Positions 57,990 through 64,000 of a stretch of 64,000 nt of DNA are shown here, in pieces. Positions within the stretch are counted from its first letter, which is position 1. Every line of letters begins with the position of its first letter. The DNA lies in NCBI RefSeq assembly GCF_024172095.1, contig NZ_JAMZDX010000006.1, positions 1-64,000 on the forward strand, written 5' to 3'. Both the position numbers and the translations under genes were made by a program. Source of the DNA: Kitasatospora cinereorecta. GTDB lineage: Bacteria > Actinomycetota > Actinomycetes > Streptomycetales > Streptomycetaceae. Below the pieces are notes generated by a model that made no database searches, was not told where the DNA came from, and saw only the letters and a program-made list of their open reading frames with translations.

Positions 57990-58955
57990 TCAACGTGCGA
58001 GGAGTGCGGCGTCCTCCGGAGGCAGCCAGCTGCCCGGCGGGCGCCGCAACCAGCCTTCCGCCGCGGCGAGTTCGGCAGCCGCGGCGCGCAGCGCGGCAAG
58101 CCCGGGATGGCGCAGGTCCGGGCGGTGCACCAGCCCGACCAGGGCGAGCGGCACCGGATCGACCAGCGGCCGGGTCACCGCCCCGGCGATCTCCGGACCG
58201 CCGGTCGTCGTCAGCACCGGGTTGCCGTGCCGGGCCACGTAGCGCGCGAACTCGCCGAGGCCGATCGCCGGCAGGTACGGCTCGGCGGCCGCCAGGCCGT
58301 GGTCGTGCAGCAGCCGTCGGCCGAGGTCGGCCCACTCGGTGGTCGCCGGGTTGCCGATGCACACGTCCACCGGATGGCCGCGCAGCGCTGCCAGCGGCAC
58401 CTCGGCGAGCGGCGCCAGCGGATGGTCCGCCGGCAGGACGACCGCCATCCGCTCCAGGCGGACCGGACGGTGCGCCAGTTGGGCCCGTACCGGCTCGGGC
58501 AGGCCGGCGAAGCGGCCGAACGAGACGTCGAGCCGGTGCGCCACCAACTCACGGGCCGCGGCCGCCAGTCCGCCGTGGAAGCGGGCCAGCAGCTCGCTCT
58601 CCGGACGGCTGCGGCGGGCCGCGTCCAGGATCCGGTCGGCGGTCAGGTCCTCCCCCGCCAGCTCGCTGTTCAGGTCCACCAGCAGCGGCCGGTCCTCGGT
58701 CGCGCCGAGGATCTCGTCGTACAGGGCCAGCAGCCGGCGCGCCTTCGGCAGCAACCGCTGCCCGGCCGGGGTGAGTTCGACACTGCGGGTGGACCGGAGG
58801 AACAGCGCCCCGCCGAGGGCGCGCTCCAGCGCCCGCACGTCACGGCTCAGGGCCTGCTGGGCCACGTGCAGCTGGCTCGCCGCGCGGCCGAAGTGCAGCG
58901 TCTCCGCGACCGCGACGAAGCCGCGCAGCAGGCGGGGGTGCAGGTCATGGGGCAT
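57990..58955 (-). CDS. LysR-family regulator divergent from an MFS exporter
   Basis: The 321-residue protein starts with the HTH (LLRGFVAVAETLHFGRAASQ, LHVAQQALSRDVRALERALG) and has a LysR substrate domain (MAVVLPADHPLAPLAEVPLA). It is divergent from the MFS gene 105 bases away, the usual LysR-target layout, and convergent with the tautomerase. Confidence 0.9.
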   Translation of the reverse strand: MPHDLHPRLLRGFVAVAETLHFGRAASQLHVAQQALSRDVRALERALGGALFLRSTRSVELTPAGQRLLPKARRLLALYDEILGATEDRPLLVDLNSELAGEDLTADRILDAARRSRPESELLARFHGGLAAAARELVAHRLDVSFGRFAGLPEPVRAQLAHRPVRLERMAVVLPADHPLAPLAEVPLAALRGHPVDVCIGNPATTEWADLGRRLLHDHGLAAAEPYLPAIGLGEFARYVARHGNPVLTTTGGPEIAGAVTRPLVDPVPLALVGLVHRPDLRHPGLAALRAAAAELAAAEGWLRRPPGSWLPPEDAALLAR

Positions 58956-59060
58956 GCCGCAGAGATTAACAACAGAACTGCGTCAATGGTGCGGGACAGG
59001 TGTTGGACGGATCGCGGCAGGCGCCACGAGGCTGGTGGAGCCAACGATCCCAGGAGTTCC

Positions 59061-60323
59061 GTGTCCGCCTCGCTCGCCCCGCTCGCCCCTCTCGCCTCGT
59101 ACCGCCGTGTCTTCTCCGCCCCCGGCAGCCTGCTCTTCACCGCCGCCGGACTGCTCGCCCGCCTCTCCTTCGCCATGAACGGCGTCTCCACCGTCGTCCT
59201 GATCGCCGACCGGCGCGGCTCCTACGCCCTGGCCGGCGCGGTCTCCGCCACGGGCGTCGTCACCGCCGCCGTCCTGATGCCGCTCATCGGCCGGCTCGTC
59301 GACCGCCACGGACAGGCCCGGGTCGCCGTGCCCTCCGTACTCACCTCGGTGGTGCCGCTGGTCGGACTGCTGCTGTGCGTACGGCTCGGCGCGCCGGCGT
59401 GGACGCTCTTCCTGTGCTGGGCCGCCTCGGCGACCGCGCCCAACGTCGGCGGCATGGCCCGCGCCCGCTGGGCTCACCTCCACCGCGACGACGACGCCAC
59501 CCGGCACCGGGCCAACTCGCTGGAACAGGCTCTCGACGAACTCTGCTTCATGACCGGGCCGGTCCTCGCCATGGCCCTGTGCACCGGGCTCTTCCCCGAA
59601 GCCGGGCTGATGGCCGGCGGGGCGCTGTCCACGGTCGGCGTGCTGCTGTTCGCCGCGCAGCGCCGCACCGAACCGCCGCTCGCCGCGCCGGCCGCCACGG
59701 CGGACTCGGGGAACACGGGCGCGCTCGGAGTGCTGCGGGTCGGCGGGATGCCGGCGATGCTGCTCGCCTTCCTTGCCGTCGGACTGCTCTTCGGCTCCCT
59801 GGAGGTCACCACCCTCGCGTACGCCGACTCACTCGGCCGGCAGTCGGCCGCCGGCGTGCTGCTCGGACTGGTCGCGGCCGGGTCGGCGGTGTCCGGGCTG
59901 GTGTTCGGCATGGTGCGGGTCCGGCGCTCCGCCGTGCAGCGGCTGGTCGGCGGGATCGCGGTGATGACGCTGCTGATGGCCGCGCCGCTCGCCGCGGCGG
60001 CCTCCGGCGGCGGGCTCGGCGTCCTCGGGGCGGCGCTGCTGGTGGCGGGGTGCGGGACGGCTCCCACGATGGTCAGCGCGATGACGCTGGTCCAGGACCT
60101 GCTCCCGGCTGGCCGCATCAACGAGGGCATGTCGCTCGCCGTCGCCTGCATCCTGGTCGGCATTTCGACGGGGTCGACGGTAGGCGGTGCGATCGCCCAG
60201 CACGCGGCGCCCGGCACCGGCTACACCGTCCCGGTGGCCGCCGCCCTGCTCGCCCTCGCCGCAGCCCTGGCCGTCCGCGCCGCCGTCTCCCCCCGCCGCG
60301 AAGCGGCCGGGCGCCTCGGCTGA
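59061..60323 (+). CDS. MFS transporter
   Basis: The 420-residue protein has about 12 membrane helices with MPLIGRLVDRHGQARVAVPS in the loop 2-3 motif A position. It starts at GTG 59061 with AGGAG upstream. It lacks a soluble domain. The divergent LysR gene is its probable regulator. It could be an exporter of a small aromatic or drug; the substrate is unknown. Confidence 0.88.
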   Translation: MSASLAPLAPLASYRRVFSAPGSLLFTAAGLLARLSFAMNGVSTVVLIADRRGSYALAGAVSATGVVTAAVLMPLIGRLVDRHGQARVAVPSVLTSVVPLVGLLLCVRLGAPAWTLFLCWAASATAPNVGGMARARWAHLHRDDDATRHRANSLEQALDELCFMTGPVLAMALCTGLFPEAGLMAGGALSTVGVLLFAAQRRTEPPLAAPAATADSGNTGALGVLRVGGMPAMLLAFLAVGLLFGSLEVTTLAYADSLGRQSAAGVLLGLVAAGSAVSGLVFGMVRVRRSAVQRLVGGIAVMTLLMAAPLAAAASGGGLGVLGAALLVAGCGTAPTMVSAMTLVQDLLPAGRINEGMSLAVACILVGISTGSTVGGAIAQHAAPGTGYTVPVAAALLALAAALAVRAAVSPRREAAGRLG

Positions 60324-60373
60324 GGCGGGCTCCGGCCCAGCCTCGGCCAGGCGCGCCGCTGCGCGCACCCCTG

Positions 60374-60573
60374 GGGCTCGCCCAACCTGCGGACAGCACG
60401 TGCAACCGGCCGAGCCGCAATCGAGTGCACGCCCCACCCTCCCGTCCCGCGCAGTTCCCCGCGCCCCCCGGGGGCTCGCCCTACCTGCGGACAGCACGTG
60501 CAACTGACCGAGCCGCAGTCGAGTGCACGCCCGGCCCTTCCGTCCCGCGCAGTTCCCCGCGCCCCTGCGGGTG
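60374..60573. repeat. Tandem 98-bp intergenic repeat
   Basis: Two copies of a unit of about 98 bases lie in direct order (GGACAGCACGTGCAAC begins at 60391 and 60489), differing at roughly a tenth of positions. Each ends with CGCGCAGTTCCCCGCGCCCC, an interspersed sequence I recall as frequent in streptomycete intergenic DNA. The unit has no coding capacity. The rest of the gap 60324-60642 holds nothing else that I can see. Confidence 0.75.
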
Positions 60574-60642
60574 CGCCCCAACTGTGAAGGGGGTTGGTTC
60601 CGACCTGGATGGTCTGTCGGTGGGGCCTGTCAGCATGGCGGG

Positions 60643-61122
60643 ATGGGTGGTCGGGTGGAGTACGTGCGAGGGGATGCGACGGCGCCGCAGGGGAAGGGCG
60701 TGAAGATCGTCGCGCATGTGTGCAACGACCTCGGGGGGTGGGGCAAGGGCTTCGTGGTGGCGGTGTCCCGGCGGTGGTCGGAGCCGGAGGCGGCGTACCG
60801 GCGGTGGCATCGGGAGCGGGCGGGCAACGACTTCGGGCTCGGGGCGGTCCAACTGGTGCAGGTCGAGCAGTACGTCTGGGTGGCGAACATGATCGGCCAG
60901 CGCGGGATGCGTACGGCCCGGTCGACCGGGGTGCCGGTGCGGTACGAGGCGATCGACACGGCGCTGGCGACCCTCGGGGATCATGCGCTGCGACTGGGCG
61001 CCTCGGTGCACATGCCGCGGATCGGCTGCGGGCTGGCGGGTGGCCGGTGGGAGCGGGTGGAGCCGCTGGTAGTGGCGCGGCTCGCGGAGCGTTCGGTGGC
61101 GGTCACGGTGTACGACCACTGA
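60643..61122 (+). CDS. Macrodomain (Appr-1''-p processing-like) protein
   Basis: The 159-residue macrodomain has VEYVRGDATAPQGKGVKIVA, HVCNDLGGWGKGFVVAVSRR and MPRIGCGLAGGRWERVEPLV. It is the ALC1/TARG1-like subgroup, in which the Gly-rich loops bind ADP-ribose. It is distinct from the MacroD-type protein at 41082. ATG 60643 is used; GTG 60655 is the alternative. Its 3' end overlaps the convergent GNAT gene by 20 bases. Confidence 0.87.
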   Translation: MGGRVEYVRGDATAPQGKGVKIVAHVCNDLGGWGKGFVVAVSRRWSEPEAAYRRWHRERAGNDFGLGAVQLVQVEQYVWVANMIGQRGMRTARSTGVPVRYEAIDTALATLGDHALRLGASVHMPRIGCGLAGGRWERVEPLVVARLAERSVAVTVYDH

Positions 61123-61633
61123 TCGGGGCCGGCCAGGTGTACTCGTATTCGGGGAGCCGGTGCCCGCCGGGGAAGTCGCAGAGGCGTTCGGCGGTCCGGG
61201 TGCCGCCCTCGCGTTCGTAGAAGGCGACGGCGCGGGTGTTGGCGCGGAGCACCTCGAGGCGGAGCGGGCCCGGGGTGCGGTCGAGGGCGGCGCGGAGGAG
61301 GCGGCGGCCGATGCCGGCGCCGGTGCGGCCGGGGCGGACGTGGAGGTTGTCGAGCAGGACGCGGCCGTCGGGTTCGGGGACGAGGTAGGCGAAGCCGGCG
61401 GCGGTGCCGTCGGCTTCTTCGGCGATGAGCAGGGTGGGCTGCATCTCGGCGGGGCCGTAGTCGGCGGTGAGGCGGATGTCCCACAGGACGGCCCGCTCCT
61501 CGGCGAGGCCGTCGCCGAGGGCGTCGGCCGGGACGAAGTCGGCGTAGGCGGTACGCCAGCTCTCGGCGTGGAGCGCGGCGACGGTGGCGGCGTCGGCGGG
61601 GCCGCCGGTTCGGACGGTGATCGTCTGGCTCAT
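61103..61633 (-). CDS. GNAT-family N-acetyltransferase
   Basis: The 176-residue protein has VRTGGPADAATVAALHAESW, LLDNLHVRPGRTGAGIGRRL (the acetyl-CoA loop) and LRANTRAVAFYEREGGTRTA. Substrate unknown. The ATG at 61633 begins the conserved part. It is divergent from the membrane/DCC operon and shares its operator region. Confidence 0.9.
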   Translation of the reverse strand: MSQTITVRTGGPADAATVAALHAESWRTAYADFVPADALGDGLAEERAVLWDIRLTADYGPAEMQPTLLIAEEADGTAAGFAYLVPEPDGRVLLDNLHVRPGRTGAGIGRRLLRAALDRTPGPLRLEVLRANTRAVAFYEREGGTRTAERLCDFPGGHRLPEYEYTWPAPISGRTP

Positions 61634-61658
61634 GTGACGAGCCTCCCACACCCCTCAC

Positions 61659-61717
61659 TTGAACACGTTCAAAAGGATCCCCTACAGTCATGCCCACAAG
61701 ATTTTGAACACGTTCGA
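61659..61717. promoter_or_regulatory. Two TTGAACACGTTCAA-type operators
   Basis: TTGAACACGTTCAA (61659-61672) and TTGAACACGTTCGA (61704-61717) are palindromes with 6-bp half sites, 45 bases apart. They lie between the GNAT gene and the membrane protein gene. The TetR regulator encoded at 62892 is the likely binder. Confidence 0.75.
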
Positions 61718-61732
61718 AACGGAGTGGTCCCG

Positions 61733-62137
61733 ATGGACTACACAGTCGTCAGCTATGCCGCCTACCTGCCGATCGCCACCGGTGTGACGATCTGGGTCGC
61801 CCGGACCCTGAGCCGAAACGGCCGGATCTTCCTGGCCGACGTGTTCGCGGGCGACGAGCGGCTGGCCGATGCGGTCAACCACCTCCTGGTGGTCGGCTTC
61901 TACCTGATCAACCTCGGCTTCGTCGCGCTGTGGATGCGCAACGACGAGGCGGTCGTCTCGGTCGCCGGGGTGTTCAACGCGCTCTCGTACAAGCTGGGCA
62001 CCGTGCTCCTGCTGCTGGGCGTGATGCACCTGGGCAACGTGTACGTGCTCAACCGGATCCGTCGGCGCGGGGCGCTGGAGCGCCAGCAGCGTCCGCCGGT
62101 GGCCCCGCAGGGCTGGGTCGCCCCCACCCAGGCGTGA
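61733..62137 (+). CDS. Small membrane protein, 134 aa
   Basis: Three hydrophobic segments (YAAYLPIATGVTIWVARTLS, HLLVVGFYLINLGFVALWM and LGTVLLLLGVMHLGNVYVL) carry a basic C-terminus. The loop with FLADVFAGDERLADAVNHLL is conserved-looking. I do not recognise a named family. The ATG at 61733 follows CGGAGTGGTCC. Its stop overlaps or nearly touches the next gene, so they form an operon. Confidence 0.75.
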   Translation: MDYTVVSYAAYLPIATGVTIWVARTLSRNGRIFLADVFAGDERLADAVNHLLVVGFYLINLGFVALWMRNDEAVVSVAGVFNALSYKLGTVLLLLGVMHLGNVYVLNRIRRRGALERQQRPPVAPQGWVAPTQA

Positions 62138-62142
62138 CCGCG

Positions 62143-62712
62143 ATGACCACCAGCCAGTACGGAGCGGCCGCCGCGCCGCCGGTCGGACGGCTGACCGTCC
62201 TGCACGACCCGGCGTGTCTGCTCTGCCGGCACCTCACCGCGTGGCTGCGGGGGCAGCTGCAACTGGTGCCGTTGGAGTTCGTGGCGGTGGCATCGGCCGA
62301 GGCCCGGGAGCGGTTCCCGGGCCTGGACCACGACGCCTCGCTCGGCGAGATCACCGTGGTCGCGGACACCGGCGAGGTCTGGCGGGGGGCGCACGCCTTC
62401 GTCGCCTGCCTCTGGGCCCTGGCCGAGCACCGGCCGCTGGCCCAGCGGCTCTCCACCCCGGCCGGCCTGCCGCTGGCCCGGGCGGCGGCCTTCGCCGCCA
62501 GCAAGTACCGCCAGGTCACGGGGGCGGGTCGGCACGTACCGGGTGTCGAGGGGGCACCCGGTCCGTTCCGGCCCGGCGGGCCGGCGGGCGGCACCAACCC
62601 GTTCGCCACCCGGGAGCCGTACGGGAACGGGGGACCGTACGGCAGCGGGGGGCCGGGCGGTCAGTGGCCGGGGCCCGGGTGTGCGGACGGCTCGTGCCCG
62701 GCCCCCGGCTAG
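62143..62712 (+). CDS. DCC1-like thiol-disulfide oxidoreductase (DUF393)
   Basis: The 189-residue protein has LTVLHDPACLLCRHLTAWLR, the DPxCxxC redox motif of the DCC family, and later GEVWRGAHAFVACLWALAE. The C-terminal 55 residues are Gly/Pro-rich with a final CADGSCPAPG. I list ATG 62143; GTG 62134, overlapping the upstream stop (GTGA), is equally plausible. It is in an operon with the membrane protein. Confidence 0.8.
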   Translation: MTTSQYGAAAAPPVGRLTVLHDPACLLCRHLTAWLRGQLQLVPLEFVAVASAEARERFPGLDHDASLGEITVVADTGEVWRGAHAFVACLWALAEHRPLAQRLSTPAGLPLARAAAFAASKYRQVTGAGRHVPGVEGAPGPFRPGGPAGGTNPFATREPYGNGGPYGSGGPGGQWPGPGCADGSCPAPG

Positions 62713-62891
62713 GTCGCGGGCCGGACGGCGGGGGCCGAGGCGGGGGAGGAACCGGGGGCGGCCCGGTCGGACGGCGTCCGGCCGGGCCGCCCCCGTCCGA
62801 CACCGAAGCCCGGGAAACCGGGAAAACCCGGGAGACCCGGGAGACCCGGACAGCCCGGAGCACTGCCGCCGCACGGGTAGGCTCAACCAGC

Positions 62892-63668
62892 GTGGACCAG
62901 CCGAACGAGAGCGACACCGACAGCCTCGGGACCGGCGCCCCCGCCTCCTCCGAGCTACCCGGCGGTCGGGCCCGGCCGAAGACCGACAAGAGCGAGCAGA
63001 CCCGCGCCCTGATCCTGGAGACGGCCATGCGGCTGTTCCAGGAGCGCGGCTACGAGAAGACCACGATGCGAGCGATCGCCGCCGAGGCGGGCGTCTCGGT
63101 CGGCAACGCGTACTACTACTTCTCGGCCAAGGAGTTCCTGATCCAGGGCTTCTACGACCGGATGACGTACGAGCACGCGGCCGATGCCAAGGCCCGGATG
63201 GCGAACACCCGGGACTTCGCGACGCGGCTGCAGATCACCCTGGAGTCGTGGATCGACACGGCGACGCCGTACCACGAGTTCGCGGCGCAGTTCTTCCGGA
63301 CGGCGGCGGACCCGACCAGTTCACTCAGCCCGTTCTCCAACGAGTCGCATCCGGCACGGGCGACGGCGGTCGCGCTGTTCCGCGAGGTGCTGGAGGGCTC
63401 GGAGCTGGCGCCGAAGCTGGACGCGGAGCTGGTGGAGCTGCTGCCGGACGTGCTCTGGCTGCACCTGATGATCGTGGTGCTCTACTGGGTCTTCGACCGG
63501 ACGCCGGAGACCGAGCGGACCCGGGAGTTCGTCCGGCGGTCCACCCCGATGGCCGCCCGGGTGATCAACCTGTCCCGCTACCGGGTGTTCCGGCCGATCG
63601 TCCGGGACGCCAAGGGGCTGATCCAGGACTTCATCCTGCCGACCATAGGCAAGACCGCGAAGCCGTGA
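62892..63668 (+). CDS. TetR-family regulator
   Basis: The 258-residue protein has a roughly 35-residue disordered start. The HTH follows (TRALILETAMRLFQERGYEK, TTMRAIAAEAGVSVGNAYYY, FSAKEFLIQGFYDRMTYEHA), then a TetR_C-type ligand domain. GTG start at 62892. It lies downstream of the membrane/DCC pair in the same direction. It may repress that operon through the TTGAAC palindromes, though this is inferred from position only. Confidence 0.88.
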   Translation: MDQPNESDTDSLGTGAPASSELPGGRARPKTDKSEQTRALILETAMRLFQERGYEKTTMRAIAAEAGVSVGNAYYYFSAKEFLIQGFYDRMTYEHAADAKARMANTRDFATRLQITLESWIDTATPYHEFAAQFFRTAADPTSSLSPFSNESHPARATAVALFREVLEGSELAPKLDAELVELLPDVLWLHLMIVVLYWVFDRTPETERTREFVRRSTPMAARVINLSRYRVFRPIVRDAKGLIQDFILPTIGKTAKP

Positions 63669-63720
63669 CCCTCGGGCGGTCTCCGGGCGCCCGCAGGAGC
63701 CGGAGACCGCCCGGGCGGGT

Positions 63721-64000
63721 CAGAAGCTGTCCGGGTTCCAGGCCTGGGTGGGCGTGCGCAGCAGGAGGTCGGCCTTCGCGGCACCGCCGGGGCGCAGTTC
63801 GGTGACCCGGGCCGCGGCGGCGAGCCGGACGGCGGACTCGGTGCCGAGGTAGAGCGAGCCGAGCTCGGACACGCCGAGGGCGAGGTCGGCCGGTTCCTCG
63901 GTGGGCCGGCAGCTGCCGGTGCCGTCGGCGGTGGTCTCCAGCGCCCAGCGGCCCTCGGCCCAGCCCTCCGGGTCGGTGACCTGGAGGACGATGCGGCCGG
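63721..64000 (-). CDS. Eis-like GNAT acetyltransferase, C-terminal end (5' end outside window)
   Basis: The visible 92 or so codons end LLRTPTQAWNPDSF and contain LALGVSELGSLYLGTESAVR and LAAAARVTELRPGG. This is the SCP2-like C-terminal domain of Eis-family enhanced intracellular survival acetyltransferases. Upstream of about 63960 the coding-like sequence (RIVLQVTDPEGW) continues in a different frame, so one base appears to be missing near 63955-63965. Whether this is a real frameshift or a base error cannot be told here. Confidence 0.65.

Noticed and set aside
1..64000. Secondary-metabolite gene cluster
   Set aside because: No polyketide, peptide synthetase, terpene or RiPP gene was seen; the LysR/tautomerase/MFS group and the single glycosyltransferase (mshA) do not form a cluster.

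Overview
The window is chromosomal DNA from a high-GC actinobacterium, almost certainly a streptomycete (Streptomyces or Kitasatospora). The codon third positions are overwhelmingly G or C, many genes start with GTG, and it carries mycothiol biosynthesis (mshA), CarD, the shared sugar ABC ATPase MsiK, an F420-type PPOX oxidoreductase and a divergent phoU / phoRP pair. The core order phoU-phoRP-carD-ispD-ispF-cysS-rlmB-...-msiK resembles what I remember of the Streptomyces core chromosome. That comparison is from memory and was not computed.

Layout. 1-2319: end of an ATP-grasp gene, an Ogt-type DNA repair protein and two small unknowns. 2476-13153: a composite genomic island in a tRNA-Thr(TGT) gene. 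The intact tRNA is at the right end, and two extra copies of its 3' half (2476 and 8387) mark two tandemly integrated, decayed elements. Element A carries a three-gene cassette (DUF262 protein, DUF3696-type ATPase, unfamiliar third protein), an IS3-family element and debris. Element B carries an intact IS5-family copy, a low-GC gene for a TIR/deoxyribosyltransferase-like protein with a repeat-rich C-terminus, and two truncated integrases. Both cargoes look like anti-phage genes.

13468-27276: core genes, namely msiK, a sugar nucleotidyltransferase, a DoxX protein, rlmB, cysS, a PPOX enzyme, ispF/ispD, carD, a lipoprotein, phoP/phoR, phoU and a Cys-rich metallothionein-like peptide. 27287-35120: a second integrative element of about 7.8 kb, bounded by an 83-bp direct repeat of the 3' end of the phosphoglycerate mutase gene. 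It has an XRE/TPR regulator, a GntR repressor with a candidate operator, an unknown 301-residue protein, two small HTH proteins, a DUF3987-like replication protein and a tyrosine integrase. No transfer or virion gene was seen. Its non-coding DNA is unusually structured: seven helically phased CTCAC motifs, a 192-bp nested inverted repeat, CCAGTA and CTAGCG repeat clusters, and one hairpin leader used in front of two genes. I regard this element and the two island cargoes as the best candidates for something undescribed.

35105-64000: core and accessory chromosome, including gpm, an MFS exporter, YbjN, mshA, methyltransferases, two macrodomain proteins, a SpoIIE-type phosphatase with a degenerate receiver, an XRE regulator, a DGPF protein with its ECF42-type sigma factor, and a TetR / DUF4386 pair around two perfect operators. 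These are followed by a DHFR-like reductase, a HAD hydrolase, an AhpD-like protein, a SNF2 helicase, DinB, YceI, two LysR regulators with a tautomerase and an MFS exporter, a tandem intergenic repeat, a likely TetR-controlled membrane/DCC operon, and the end of an Eis-like acetyltransferase that appears frameshifted at the window edge.
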